A DNA stretch of 44,126 nucleotides. Origin: Rhizobiaceae bacterium (lineage in GTDB: Bacteria > Pseudomonadota > Alphaproteobacteria > Rhizobiales > Rhizobiaceae). This document shows positions 26,515-35,635 of this stretch, piece after piece. The stretch spans positions 1 through 44,126 of the forward strand of contig CAJPFN010000018.1 of the NCBI GenBank assembly GCA_905339215.1. Direction: 5' to 3'. The notes under the pieces are model-generated. The model searched no databases. It saw only the letters and a program-made list of their open reading frames with translations, and was not told the DNA's origin. How positions within the stretch are numbered: the first letter of the stretch is position 1; every line of letters begins with the position of its first letter. Made by a program: the position numbers and the translations under genes.

Positions 26515-27609
26515 ATGACCAACGACCAGCCGCGGCCGCGCTCGGTGCGCAAGGCAAAGCACTCGCCGGTCGGGGCGTCGCCCGGCACGCTGGTCGCCGA
26601 TCCCAATGCCGAGCCGCCCAGGCTCAATGTGACCCTCATCGCTCCCGAGCGCTGGGAGTTCGTCAACAACGCCACGCTCGACGACCTTCGCGCCTGCCGG
26701 CGCGGGGACTGGTCGGTCGTCTGGCTGGATTGCGCCGGGCTGGCCGATGTCGGCCTCATCGCCGAGATCGGCCGCATCTTCGGCCTCCATCCGCTCGGGC
26801 TCGAGGACACCGTCAACACCAGCCAGCGGCCCAAAGTGGACTTCTTCGACGATCACGTCTTCGCCGTGCTCAGGATGATCGACGACACCGCCGCTCACCG
26901 CTACGAGCAGGTCAGCCTGTTCTTCGGCGACGACTTCGTCGTCTCGTTCCAGGAGCGGGAGGGCGATCCGTTCGATCCGATCCGCCGGCGCATCGAATCG
27001 AGCGCGACCAACCGCCTGCGCACCCGCCAGGCCGACTACCTCGCCTATGCGCTGATGGACGCCATCGTCGACAGCTATTTCCATCCGGTGGAAAAGGCGG
27101 GCGAGGCGATCGACCGCATCGAAGACAGCCTGTTCGTCGCGCCGGAGCGGCGCCAGGCACGCGAACTCCAGGAGCTCCGCCGCCGCGCGACGGCGCTCAA
27201 GCAGGCCTTGTGGCCGCTGCGCGACGCCTTCGCGGGCCTCTTGCGAACAGACGCGCCGATCGTGCGCCAGGAGACCAGGGTCTACATCAACGACACGCTC
27301 GACCATGTCGTGCGCCTGATCGAGATGGTCGAGACGCAGCGCGACACGTTGACCGGGCTGATCGACATGCACCTGTCGCTCCTCCAGGCCCGAACCAACG
27401 ACGTGGTCAGCTTCCTCACCATCGTCTCGGTGATCTTCATTCCGCTCACCTTCCTCGCCGGCATCTGGGGCATGAACTTCGACCCCGACGCTTCGCCCTG
27501 GAACATGCCGGAACTCCTGTCCTATTACGGCTACCCCATCGCGCTGGTCAGCATGGTCGCGGTCGCGGCCGGCATGGTCGCCTTCTTCCGCTGGAAGAAG
27601 TGGCTCTGA
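26515..27609 (+). CDS. corA: CorA-family divalent metal ion transporter
   Basis: 364 residues. A large cytoplasmic N-terminal domain is followed by a long helix (about 200-295) and two C-terminal membrane segments (about 298-320 and 338-356). The first ends in the signature GMNF (G-M-N near 319-321), followed by the periplasmic loop [11 protein letters not shown]. CorA pentamers take up magnesium and sometimes cobalt or nickel; some members of the family move zinc instead. I choose the ATG at 26515; a much longer frame begins upstream inside truB, but its extra part is out-of-frame truB sequence. The gene is 119 bases after truB and may have its own promoter. Confidence 0.88.
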   Translation: MTNDQPRPRSVRKAKHSPVGASPGTLVADPNAEPPRLNVTLIAPERWEFVNNATLDDLRACRRGDWSVVWLDCAGLADVGLIAEIGRIFGLHPLGLEDTVNTSQRPKVDFFDDHVFAVLRMIDDTAAHRYEQVSLFFGDDFVVSFQEREGDPFDPIRRRIESSATNRLRTRQADYLAYALMDAIVDSYFHPVEKAGEAIDRIEDSLFVAPERRQARELQELRRRATALKQALWPLRDAFAGLLRTDAPIVRQETRVYINDTLDHVVRLIEMVETQRDTLTGLIDMHLSLLQARTNDVVSFLTIVSVIFIPLTFLAGIWGMNFDPDASPWNMPELLSYYGYPIALVSMVAVAAGMVAFFRWKKWL

Positions 27610-27657
27610 GAGCACCTGCGAAGATCGCCGGCCTGGTTCGGCGGTTTCGCATTGGCT

Positions 27658-27686
27658 CTGGCTTTTTCGATCGATCTCCACTATAT
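27658..27686 (+). promoter_or_regulatory. Candidate promoter of rpsO
   Basis: CTATAT at 27681-27686 matches the -10 form often seen in Rhizobiales; the -35 position 17 bases upstream reads CTGGCT (27658-27663), which is weak. The leader to the rpsO start would be about 95 bases. Confidence 0.3.
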
Positions 27687-27787
27687 GCGCCGCATCAAAG
27701 CGCACAGGCGCCTTGTTCACCGGCCCCCGCTGGACGACATCCCGGCCGTGGGCGTCTCGTTTCCTGCAAGATGAAAGGAAGAGTCCG

Positions 27788-28057
27788 ATGTCGATCACTG
27801 CCGAGCGCAAATCCGCGCTGATGACCGAATTCGCGACCGCCAAGGGCGACACCGGGTCCCCGGAAGTCCAGGTTGCCATTCTCTCCGAGCGCATCAAGAA
27901 CCTGACCGAGCACTTCAAGGACCACAAGAAGGACAACCACTCCCGCCGTGGCCTGCTGAAGCTGGTCTCCCAGCGCCGCCGTCTCCTCGACTACCTGAAG
28001 GGCAAGGATGAGGGCCGCTACCAGACGCTGATCGAGAAGCTCGGCCTGCGTCGCTGA
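27788..28057 (+). CDS. rpsO: 30S ribosomal protein S15
   Basis: 89 residues, exactly the usual size, from the ATG at 27788 preceded by AAAGGAAGAG. Conserved sequence includes [47 protein letters not shown] and the C-terminal GLRR. S15 is a primary binder of 16S rRNA helices 20-22 in the platform. It lies upstream of pnp, as in most bacteria. In E. coli S15 represses its own translation through a leader pseudoknot; I cannot show that structure here. A strong hairpin follows its stop. Confidence 0.97.
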   Translation: MSITAERKSALMTEFATAKGDTGSPEVQVAILSERIKNLTEHFKDHKKDNHSRRGLLKLVSQRRRLLDYLKGKDEGRYQTLIEKLGLRR

Positions 28058-28422
28058 CGAGATTGACCGGCGGGCCCGAAAGAGCCCGCCGGTCGCGTAT
28101 CCGGCCGGCGCTCGCGCTGGCCAGACCCGGCGTCGACGATCGTGGATCGGCGACGCCGCCCATGGACCGGTCATGGGGCAGGATTGCAGGACGCCCGGCG
28201 CCGCACTTTGAGCGGCCGTAGCCCGGACCTCCCGTTGTCTTGCCCGTGGCTCGGCCCGGAGTGTCGCACAGGGTCCGGCTGCAAGGCCGGCGACGTGGCG
28301 CTCCAAAAGAGGCAGGCGTCCTCTCATCGCGAAGCATCGGGCTTCCATGGACGCCGAACGAACCAGTGGAGAGGCCGCGCCCGGAAGGGGCCGCGGCGCC
28401 TCTCCCCGTAGAAGGACAAGAG
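28058..28422 (+). other. rpsO-pnp intergenic leader with hairpins
   Basis: 365 bases without a gene. Besides the hairpin listed at 28065-28094, there are GGCCGGCG (28103-28110) / CGCTGGCC (28115-28122) with a four-base loop, and, close to pnp, GAGAGG+CCGC (28369-28378) pairing with GCGG+CCTCTC (28393-28396 and 28399-28404) around a 14-base loop and a two-base bulge. The last ends 19 bases before the pnp start. In E. coli a leader hairpin of pnp is cut by RNase III and used in PNPase autoregulation; the one here is placed alike. An open frame extending pnp upstream to 28240 is not supported. Confidence 0.5.
28065..28094 (+). terminator. Strong hairpin after rpsO
   Basis: Perfect 11-base arms GACCGGCGGGC (28065-28075) and GCCCGCCGGTC (28084-28094) with an eight-base loop start seven bases after the rpsO stop. 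No T-run follows. It may be an mRNA-stabilising or RNase III processing hairpin between rpsO and pnp, or a partial terminator. Confidence 0.55.
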
Positions 28423-30573
28423 ATGTTCAATCACCACAAAGTGGAAATCCAGTGGGGCGGCCGTCCGCTCACCCTCGAAACCGGCAAGATCGCGCGCCAG
28501 GCCGACGGCGCAGTGCTCGCCACCTACGGCGAGACCGTCGTTCTGGCCACTGTCGTCTCGGCCAAGGAGCCGAAGCCGGGCTTCGACTTCTTCCCGCTGA
28601 CCGTGAACTACCAGGAGAAGACCTATGCCGCCGGCAAGATCCCGGGCGGCTACTTCAAGCGCGAGGGCCGTCCGAGCGAGAAGGAGACGCTGGTCTCCCG
28701 CCTGATCGACCGCCCGATCCGACCGCTTTTCGCCGAAGGCTACAAGAACGACACCCAGGTTGTCGTCACGGTCATGCAGCATGACCTCGAGAACGATCCG
28801 GACATCCTGTCGATCGTCGCCACCTCGGCGGCGCTGACGCTCTCGGGCGTGCCCTTCATGGGTCCGATCGGTGGTGCTCGCGTCGGCTACATCAACGGCG
28901 AGTACGTTCTCAACCCGCATATCGACGAGATGCCGGAATCGCAGCTCGACTTGGTCGTGGCCGGTACCTCCGACGCCGTTCTGATGGTGGAATCGGAAGC
29001 CCAGGAGCTTTCCGAGGACGTCATGCTCGGAGCTGTCATGTTCGGCCATCGCGGTTTCCAGCCGGTGATCGACGCGATCATCAAGCTGGCCGAGGTCGCT
29101 GCCAAGGACCCGCGCGACTTCCAGCCGGTCGACCTCTCTGCGCTCGAGGCCGAGATGCTGGGCGTGATCGAGTCCGACCTGCGCGCCGCCTACAAGAACA
29201 TCGTCAAGCAGGAACGCTACGCTGCCGTCGATGCCGCCAAGACGAAGGTCAAGGCGCATTTCGCGCCGGCCGGCGATGAAGCCCCGAAGTGGTCGGCCGA
29301 GCAGGTTGCCACCGTGTTCAAGGAACTGCAGGCCAAGATCGTCCGCTGGAACATCCTCGACACCAAGAGCCGCATCGACGGTCGCGACCTGTCGACGGTC
29401 CGCAACATCGTCTCGGAAGTCGGCATCCTGCCGCGCACCCACGGCTCGGCTCTGTTCACCCGCGGCGAGACCCAGGCGATCGTCGTGGCCACGCTCGGCA
29501 CCGGCGAGGACGAGCAGTATGTCGACGCCCTGACCGGCATGTACAAGGAGACCTTCCTCCTCCACTACAACTTCCCGCCCTATTCGGTGGGCGAGACCGG
29601 CCGCATGGGTTCGCCGGGACGCCGCGAGATCGGGCACGGCAAGCTCGCCTGGCGCGCCATCCGCCCGATGCTGCCGGCCAAGGAGCAGTTCCCCTACACG
29701 CTGCGCGTCGTCTCGGAGATCACCGAGTCCAACGGCTCGTCGTCGATGGCGACCGTCTGCGGCACCTCGCTTGCCCTGATGGACGCCGGCGTTCCGCTGC
29801 ACAAGCCGGTGGCGGGCATCGCCATGGGCCTCATCAAGGAAGACGAGCGTTTCGCGGTCCTGTCCGATATCCTCGGCGACGAGGACCACCTCGGCGACAT
29901 GGACTTCAAGGTGGCCGGGACTGCCAACGGCATCACCGCGCTGCAGATGGACATCAAGATCCAGGGCATCACCGAGGAGATCATGAACGTCGCCCTCGGC
30001 CAGGCCAAGGATGGACGCCTGCATATCCTAGGCGAGATGGGCAAGGCGCTCTCCGGCGCCCGTTCGGAACTTGGCGAGTTCGCGCCGCGCATCGAAGTCA
30101 TGCACATCCCGACCGACAAGATCCGCGACGTCATCGGCTCGGGCGGCAAGGTGATCCGCGAGATCGTCGAGAAGACCGGCGCCAAGATCAACATCGAGGA
30201 CGATGGCACGGTCAAGATCGCTTCGTCGAACGCCAAGGAGATCGAGGCGGCGAAGAAGTGGATCCACACCATCGTGGCCGAGCCGGAAGTCGGAGAGATC
30301 TACGAAGGAACGGTCGTCAAGACCGCCGACTTCGGCGCCTTCGTCAACTTCTTCGGCCCGAAAGACGGCCTCGTCCATATCTCGCAGCTCGCCTCCGAGC
30401 GCGTCCAGAAGACCACCGACGTCGTCAAGGAAGGCGACAAGGTGTGGGTCAAGCTGATGGGCTTCGACGAGCGCGGCAAGGTTCGCCTGTCGATGAAGGT
30501 CGTCGATCAGAAGACCGGCAAGGAGATCGTCCGCGAGAAGAAGCAGGAAGAGGGCGAGGAATCAGCCGCCTGA
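28423..30573 (+). CDS. pnp: Polyribonucleotide nucleotidyltransferase (PNPase)
   Basis: 716 residues from the ATG at 28423, preceded by AAGGAC. Two RNase PH-like domains (about 10-230 and 320-550) with a helical linker, then a KH domain ([17 protein letters not shown], near 570) and an S1 domain (about 623-696, [20 protein letters not shown]). PNPase degrades RNA 3' to 5' using phosphate, forms nucleoside diphosphates and can add tails. It acts in the degradosome or as a free trimer and takes part in mRNA decay and small-RNA stability. The tail is Lys/Glu-rich. An intrinsic terminator follows, so this ends the translation cluster. Confidence 0.97.
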   Translation: MFNHHKVEIQWGGRPLTLETGKIARQADGAVLATYGETVVLATVVSAKEPKPGFDFFPLTVNYQEKTYAAGKIPGGYFKREGRPSEKETLVSRLIDRPIRPLFAEGYKNDTQVVVTVMQHDLENDPDILSIVATSAALTLSGVPFMGPIGGARVGYINGEYVLNPHIDEMPESQLDLVVAGTSDAVLMVESEAQELSEDVMLGAVMFGHRGFQPVIDAIIKLAEVAAKDPRDFQPVDLSALEAEMLGVIESDLRAAYKNIVKQERYAAVDAAKTKVKAHFAPAGDEAPKWSAEQVATVFKELQAKIVRWNILDTKSRIDGRDLSTVRNIVSEVGILPRTHGSALFTRGETQAIVVATLGTGEDEQYVDALTGMYKETFLLHYNFPPYSVGETGRMGSPGRREIGHGKLAWRAIRPMLPAKEQFPYTLRVVSEITESNGSSSMATVCGTSLALMDAGVPLHKPVAGIAMGLIKEDERFAVLSDILGDEDHLGDMDFKVAGTANGITALQMDIKIQGITEEIMNVALGQAKDGRLHILGEMGKALSGARSELGEFAPRIEVMHIPTDKIRDVIGSGGKVIREIVEKTGAKINIEDDGTVKIASSNAKEIEAAKKWIHTIVAEPEVGEIYEGTVVKTADFGAFVNFFGPKDGLVHISQLASERVQKTTDVVKEGDKVWVKLMGFDERGKVRLSMKVVDQKTGKEIVREKKQEEGEESAA

Positions 30574-30600
30574 TCCCTTCTTCATCGGAGATTTGCAGGG

Positions 30601-30628
30601 AAGCCCTCGCCTCGCGGCGGGGGCTTTT
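30601..30628 (+). terminator. Intrinsic terminator of pnp
   Basis: AAGCCCTCGCC (30601-30611) pairs with GGCGGGGGCTT (30616-30626) over 11 pairs with one T-G wobble and a four-base loop, leading into TTTT at 30625-30628. It lies 27 bases after the pnp stop. Confidence 0.8.
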
Positions 30629-30715
30629 CTCATGAGCCGGACGTTTCGCCGTCCGGGGTCTCCGGATATCGACTCGCGGCGACCGGCCGCTATTATGACG
30701 GGCGGGTAGGGTTTC

Positions 30716-32134
30716 ATGCGCCGGCTGTTCTTCGCTGTCCTGTTCTGTCTGATCGGCGTCCTGCCGGCCCTTGCCGGCGGGCGCGTCGCCCTCGTCGTCG
30801 GAAACAGCGACTACGGCTCGTTCGGCCGCCTCGCCAATCCGGCGAACGACGCTGGCGCCATGGCGCGACTGCTGAAGAGCGAGCTGGGATTCGACGTCAT
30901 CGTCAGCCGCGTCGACGCGACCTATGCAGACATGCACGAGGCGCTGACGGAGTTCGGCCGCGCCGCGGTGGACGCGGACGTCGCGCTTTTCTTCTACGCG
31001 GGCCATGGAATCGAGCTCGACGGCGCCAACTACATGCTTCCCGTCGGCGCCGACATCCGCACCGACGTCGACCTGATCAACCAGGGATACCGCCTCGACC
31101 GCGTCATCGAGCTGATGGTCCGTGCGGGCGCCAAGATCAAGGTTGTGCTGATCGACGCCTGCCGCAACAATCCGCTGCCGACTGCGGCGACACGCGGCGC
31201 GGCGAGCCTCGGGCTGAAGCCGCTCTACGCCACCAACACCGATACGCTCATCGCCTTCGCGACGGAGCCGGGCCGCGTCGCCTTCGACGGGGACGGGACG
31301 AACTCTCCTTTTACCGCCGGCCTCATCGATTACCTGTCGAAACCGGACATCGAGATCCAGTCGGTGCTGCGCCGGGTGCGCAATGCCGTCTATCACGCCA
31401 CCAACCAGCGGCAGTTCCCCTGGTGGGACGACATGTTCCTTTCGGACGTCTTCCTCGGCGGCAAGAGCGAGGCGACGGCCCAGATCGCCGGCCTGTCGTC
31501 CAATCAGCCGTCGGCCGGGTCCAACGCCCCGTCCGCCGACGATATCGCCATGTGCGAACGACTTGGCGAGGGCGGCAGCACGCTGATGATGGAGGCCTAT
31601 CTGGAACGCTATCCCGACGGCTTCTGCGCAAGCGCGGTACGCCGCCGGCTGGGCGCTGTCTCGCCGCCGCCTTCCCAGTCCGACAGCGACGGTTCGGCCG
31701 CGCCCGCCATCATCGAGGCGCCCACGCCCGCGGTGCCCGCGCCTTCGCCCGGGAGCACGGAGGCCGCTGCCGCAGGCGGCCACTACAAGGTCTCCAGCTA
31801 CTGGGACCACAACGGCTCGCTGATGGCGCTCTCTGCACAGGGCGATTCCCGGGTCTTCTACTACGAGAAGCCGCGCGACCTCATCGCCAAGGCGGGAGTG
31901 ACCCCGGGCACCGTGCTGTTCAAGGGCAAGCTGTCCGGCAAGACCTACCAGGGCCAGGCATTCATCTTTTCGGCGAAATGCGGACCGATCGCCTACGCCG
32001 TGTCGGGCGCCGTCTCCGCCGACTGGACCCGGGTCGATCTGCGCGGAAACCGCCCGGTGCGCGACGCCAACTGCCGACAGACCGGAACCAAGCCCGATCG
32101 CCTGGTCTTCGAGTACAAGTCGAAGACGCTTTGA
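30716..32134 (+). CDS. Secreted caspase-like (peptidase C14) protein
   Basis: 472 residues. A signal peptide (about 1-20, ending LPALAGG) is followed by a caspase-like domain (about 23-245): RVALVVGNSDYGSFGRLANPANDA, the catalytic histidine in FFYAGHG (H97) and the catalytic cysteine in LIDACRNNP (C149). A Ser/Pro/Ala-rich linker (about 250-355) leads to a C-terminal module of about 115 residues (YKVSSYWDHNGSLMALSAQGD...) with two further cysteines and beta-rich composition. Bacterial members of this family (metacaspase-like) are thought to be Arg/Lys-directed or regulatory proteases. Export is unusual for a caspase but common for this group in Rhizobiales. It has no neighbour of related function. 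Confidence 0.85.
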   Translation: MRRLFFAVLFCLIGVLPALAGGRVALVVGNSDYGSFGRLANPANDAGAMARLLKSELGFDVIVSRVDATYADMHEALTEFGRAAVDADVALFFYAGHGIELDGANYMLPVGADIRTDVDLINQGYRLDRVIELMVRAGAKIKVVLIDACRNNPLPTAATRGAASLGLKPLYATNTDTLIAFATEPGRVAFDGDGTNSPFTAGLIDYLSKPDIEIQSVLRRVRNAVYHATNQRQFPWWDDMFLSDVFLGGKSEATAQIAGLSSNQPSAGSNAPSADDIAMCERLGEGGSTLMMEAYLERYPDGFCASAVRRRLGAVSPPPSQSDSDGSAAPAIIEAPTPAVPAPSPGSTEAAAAGGHYKVSSYWDHNGSLMALSAQGDSRVFYYEKPRDLIAKAGVTPGTVLFKGKLSGKTYQGQAFIFSAKCGPIAYAVSGAVSADWTRVDLRGNRPVRDANCRQTGTKPDRLVFEYKSKTL

Positions 32135-32159
32135 GCGCCGGAAAGCGACCTGCCCGCTG

Positions 32160-33173
32160 ATGTCCGCCGAGGCCGTGAAAACCCTCCTCCACCCTTTCGC
32201 CTGCGGCGCGCTCGAACCGCCCGCGATGACCGCCCGCGCGCTCTTCCTCGGTGCGCCGGGAACTTTCCGCGCGCCGGCGGACTTCCCGGTCGATGTCACT
32301 TGCGTCCAGGGCTTCCGGCCGGACTTCCTAGCGCTGCGGCGGACGGGATTCGCCGTCTCGCCGGTGCCGGAAGGCGACGGCTACGACGTCGCGCTGGTCC
32401 TTGCCGGCCGTCACCGCGGCCAGAACGAGACGCGCGTCGCCGAAGCCCTGGAGAGGACGGTTCCCGGCGGGCTGGTCGTCGTCGCCGGAGGCAAGGAAGA
32501 CGGCATCGGCGGCCTCGTCAAGCGCGTCTCCGGCGTCGTGGCTGTCGAGGATCGCCTGCCAAAGTACCACGGCGCGGCGTTCTGGCTGCGCCGGCCCGCC
32601 GACGTTGCCGAAGCCGTCGCCGCCCTTCGCGGCGGCAACGAGCGCAGGCCGATGGACGGCCGCTTTGTCGCCGCGCCGGGCATGTTCTCCCACGAAGCGA
32701 TCGATGCCGGATCGCGGCTGCTTGCCCAAAGCTTGCCAGCAGACCTTTCCGGCGCGGTCGCCGACTTCTGCGCCGGCTGGGGTTACCTCGCCGCGGAGGT
32801 CGTCCGCCGCTGCCCCTCCATCGCGCAGATCGATCTCTATGAGGCCGACTTCGAGTCGCTGGAAGCGGCGAAGGCAAACCTGGCAGGCTTCGCTGCGACC
32901 CGATTCTTCTGGCACGATCTCGCCGCCGAGCCGGTCGCGGAACGCTACAACGCGATCGTCATGAACCCGCCGTTCCACCGCGGCCGCGCCGCCGAGCCCG
33001 GGCTCGGCCGAGACATGATCAGGGCCGCGGCGGCGGCGCTGCGCCCGGGCGGCAGGCTTTTCATGGTGGCCAACCGCGAGCTGCCCTATGAGGCCGCGCT
33101 GGACGAACTGTTTGCCGATTGGCGGGAGACCGCCCGCGAGGGCGGCTTCAAGACCTTCGCCGCAAAGCGCTGA
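32160..33173 (+). CDS. rsmC: RsmC-like 16S rRNA (guanine-N2) methyltransferase
   Basis: 337 residues in two halves, as in RsmC: a diverged N-terminal methyltransferase-like domain (about 1-165), and a catalytic C-terminal domain with a SAM-binding segment FCAGWGYLAAEV and the NPPFHRG motif (near 271-277), followed by LRPGGRLFMVANRELPYE. RsmC methylates G1207 of 16S rRNA. The NPPF tetrad is typical of N-methyltransferases acting on guanine or adenine bases. The related RlmG acts on 23S rRNA and cannot be fully excluded. The gene is 25 bases after the caspase-like gene and convergent with the GGDEF-EAL gene. Confidence 0.85.
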   Translation: MSAEAVKTLLHPFACGALEPPAMTARALFLGAPGTFRAPADFPVDVTCVQGFRPDFLALRRTGFAVSPVPEGDGYDVALVLAGRHRGQNETRVAEALERTVPGGLVVVAGGKEDGIGGLVKRVSGVVAVEDRLPKYHGAAFWLRRPADVAEAVAALRGGNERRPMDGRFVAAPGMFSHEAIDAGSRLLAQSLPADLSGAVADFCAGWGYLAAEVVRRCPSIAQIDLYEADFESLEAAKANLAGFAATRFFWHDLAAEPVAERYNAIVMNPPFHRGRAAEPGLGRDMIRAAAAALRPGGRLFMVANRELPYEAALDELFADWRETAREGGFKTFAAKR

Positions 33174-33201
33174 GCGTCGCTGCCCGCGAAGCCCGTCCGG
33201 T

Positions 33202-34728
33202 TCAGTGCACCATGCGCACGGGCGCCAGGGTGCCGTTCTGGATCTGGAGCGGCGCCGGCTTGCCGTAGAAGTAGCCCTGAACGACTTCGCAACCGGCAGC
33301 GCGCAGCAGGGTCGCCTGATTCTCCGTCTCGACGCCCTCGGCGATCGTGTGCACCCCGAGCGCACGTGACAGCCCGACGATGGTCGAGACCACCGCGCCG
33401 GTGCTCTGGTCGGTGTCGATCCGGCTGACGAAGGAGCGGTCGATCTTCAACTTCTGGAAGGGGAAGTCGATGAGATAGGAGAGGTTGGAGTAGCCGGTGC
33501 CGAAATCGTCGACGGCGACCGAGATACCCATTTCCGAAAGCGATTTCAGGATGACCGCGGCATGGTCTCGGTCCTGCATCATCGCCGTCTCGGTCACCTC
33601 GAGCTCGAGGCGCTGGGGCTGGATGCCCGTCGTTTGCAGTGCCCGCCTGACGATGCCGAGAAAGTCCTTGGTCATGAACTGCACGGGAGAGATGTTGACG
33701 GCGACGAAACAGTCGTCGGGCAGGAAGCGGGCGTCGGCGCAGGCTTTGTTGAGCACCCATTCGCCGATCATGCCGATCATGCCGGTTTCCTCCGCGATGG
33801 GGATGAACTCCATCGGCGGGATCATTCCGCGCGCCGGATGCTTCCAGCGGATCAGCGCCTTGTATCCGACGATCCGGCCGGACGTGAGGTCGAGCTGCGG
33901 CTGGTAGTGCAGGTCGAAATCGCCGCGCTCGAACGCGATGTGCAACTCCGATTCCACCCACTGGCGGTAGTCGGCGACCTGGCCCATCTCGGGCAGGTAG
34001 ACCGACCAGGAGCCGAGGCGGTTGGCGCGGGCATGCTGCAGGGCGAGGTTGGAGCGGCGCAGAAGCAGGATCGGGTCGCGCCCGTCCTTGGGAATGGCGA
34101 CGATCCCGACGGAGAGGTTCACCGACTGCAGGTGCGTCCTCAACTGATAGGGCTCCATCAGCTTCTCGATCAGTTCCTCGACCGAGTCCTCGATCGAGAA
34201 ATCCCGCCCCCCGTCGGGCAGCAGGATCGCAAACTCGCCGGCGCCGATGCGGCCGATCTGCACGCCTTCCGGCAGGCTCTCCTTCAGGCGCTCGGCGAAG
34301 GCCGAGATCAGCTGGTCGCCCTGCGTGTAGCCGATCGAATCGTTGATCTGCTTGAACCGGTCGATGTCGATGTCGATGAGGAACACCGGTTCGCCGGTGC
34401 GGGTGCAGGCGGATGCGGCTTCGGCGATCCGGCCGATCATCGCCGTCCTGCCGTTCAGCCCGGTCAGCTTGTCGACCTGGGTTTCCTTGAAGACGTAGCT
34501 GGCGGATTCGTCCACGCCGGCAAAAAAGGAAAGCGCAGCACCGCCGGCGGCCAGCGCGCACAGCGACGCGATCACTCCGCCGATCATTTGCGCCGACAGA
34601 CCGCCCAGTCCGTCGCCGAAGCCGAACTTCATGCCCCACAGGCCGAGCACGAAACTGCCCATGCCCGATGCCGCGATCGTTATGATGCGGAACACCGGGC
34701 TGCGGTTGGGATGGCTGGCCGAAGACAT
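33202..34728 (-). CDS. Membrane protein with degenerate GGDEF and EAL domains
   Basis: 508 residues. Two N-terminal membrane segments (about 13-36 and 45-68) precede a GGDEF domain (about 80-235) and an EAL domain (about 245-495). The GGDEF signature is GAGEF (residues 162-166), and the EAL signature is KAL (residues 290-292, in YKALIRWKHP). Both lack key acidic residues: the D of GGDEF and the metal-binding E of EAL. Other EAL motifs remain (NISPVQF, ELEVTETAMM, VDDFGTGYSNL, TIAEGVETE). So the protein may bind c-di-GMP or act as an inactive effector rather than make or break it. It is 82 bases downstream of fabI on the same strand. Confidence 0.88.
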   Translation of the reverse strand: MSSASHPNRSPVFRIITIAASGMGSFVLGLWGMKFGFGDGLGGLSAQMIGGVIASLCALAAGGAALSFFAGVDESASYVFKETQVDKLTGLNGRTAMIGRIAEAASACTRTGEPVFLIDIDIDRFKQINDSIGYTQGDQLISAFAERLKESLPEGVQIGRIGAGEFAILLPDGGRDFSIEDSVEELIEKLMEPYQLRTHLQSVNLSVGIVAIPKDGRDPILLLRRSNLALQHARANRLGSWSVYLPEMGQVADYRQWVESELHIAFERGDFDLHYQPQLDLTSGRIVGYKALIRWKHPARGMIPPMEFIPIAEETGMIGMIGEWVLNKACADARFLPDDCFVAVNISPVQFMTKDFLGIVRRALQTTGIQPQRLELEVTETAMMQDRDHAAVILKSLSEMGISVAVDDFGTGYSNLSYLIDFPFQKLKIDRSFVSRIDTDQSTGAVVSTIVGLSRALGVHTIAEGVETENQATLLRAAGCEVVQGYFYGKPAPLQIQNGTLAPVRMVH

Positions 34729-34810
34729 GGATTTTCCCCCGTATCGGTCTCTTCTAGCCGATCGGTCCTTAAATTCCGTTTCCCGCGAAGGATCGGATTT
34801 TAGCGAATCG

Positions 34811-35623
34811 TCAATCCGCCTGGTCGGATGACTTCTTCATCTCGTCGAGCGTCGGCATCGACACGATGTGATAGCCGGAATCCACGTAATGGATCTCGCC
34901 GGTCACGCCTGAGGAGAGTTCGGAAAGCAGGTAGAGCGCCGATCCGCCGACCTCGTCGATCGAGACGGTCCGCCTCAGCGGCGAATTGCGCTGCTGGTAG
35001 GAGAACATGTAGCGCGCATCGGAGATGCCGGCACCGGCGAGGGTGCGAACCGGCCCGGCCGAGAGCGCGTTGACGCGGATGCCGCGCGGTCCGTAGTCGT
35101 TGGCGAGATAGCGCACGCTCGCCTCCAGGCCGGCCTTCGCTACGCCCATGACGTTGTAGTTCGGCATGACGCGCACGGAACCGGCGTAGGTCAGGGTCAG
35201 CATGGTTCCGCCGGCCGGCATCAGGGCGGCCGCCTTCCGTGCCACCTCGGTGAACGAATAGCAGGAAATGACCATCGTACGGACGAAATTGTCCTTGCTC
35301 GTGTCCGCGTAGAGGCCCTTCAACTCGTTCTTGTCCGAGAAACCGATGGCGTGGACGACGAAGTCGAGCGAGCCCCACTCCGATTCCAGAGCATCGAATA
35401 CGGAGGCGACCGAGGCGCTGTCCTCGACGTCGCAGGGCAGCACCAGCGATGCGCCGACCTTCTCGGCGAGCGGCCTCACCCGGCGGCCGAACGCCTCGCC
35501 CTGATAGGTGAAGGCCATCTCCGCACCCTGATCGGCGAGGCGCCGCGCGATGCCCCAGGCAATCGAATGGTCGTTGGCGACACCCATGACGAGGCCGCGC
35601 TTGCCCTTCATCAGTCCGTTCAT
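34811..35623 (-). CDS. fabI: Enoyl-[acyl-carrier-protein] reductase (NADH), FabI
   Basis: 270 residues with the short-chain dehydrogenase fold of FabI: GVANDHSIAWGIA for NAD binding and the FabI-type active site Y-x6-K (Tyr156 and Lys163, YNVMGVAK), plus Tyr146. It reduces trans-2-enoyl-ACP in the last step of each fatty acid elongation cycle. It is the last gene of the fabA-fabB-fabI set, 12 bases after fabB. Start chosen at 35623; an internal Met four codons later is possible. The tail KKSSDQAD is hydrophilic. Triclosan and isoniazid-like drugs target this family, although sensitivity cannot be read from the sequence. Confidence 0.94.
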   Translation of the reverse strand: MNGLMKGKRGLVMGVANDHSIAWGIARRLADQGAEMAFTYQGEAFGRRVRPLAEKVGASLVLPCDVEDSASVASVFDALESEWGSLDFVVHAIGFSDKNELKGLYADTSKDNFVRTMVISCYSFTEVARKAAALMPAGGTMLTLTYAGSVRVMPNYNVMGVAKAGLEASVRYLANDYGPRGIRVNALSAGPVRTLAGAGISDARYMFSYQQRNSPLRRTVSIDEVGGSALYLLSELSSGVTGEIHYVDSGYHIVSMPTLDEMKKSSDQAD

Positions 35624-35635
35624 GTCAGGAGGCCC

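Noticed and set aside
28240-28422. N-terminal extension of PNPase
   Set aside because: The extra 61 codons have no family similarity and overlap hairpins of the leader; the ATG at 28423 follows AAGGAC and starts the conserved sequence.
34740-34810. Possible terminator between fabI and the GGDEF-EAL gene
   Set aside because: A seven-pair stem with a bulge and AT-rich base (AAATCCG/CGGAATTT) can be drawn on the minus strand, but it is weak and lacks a following T-run.
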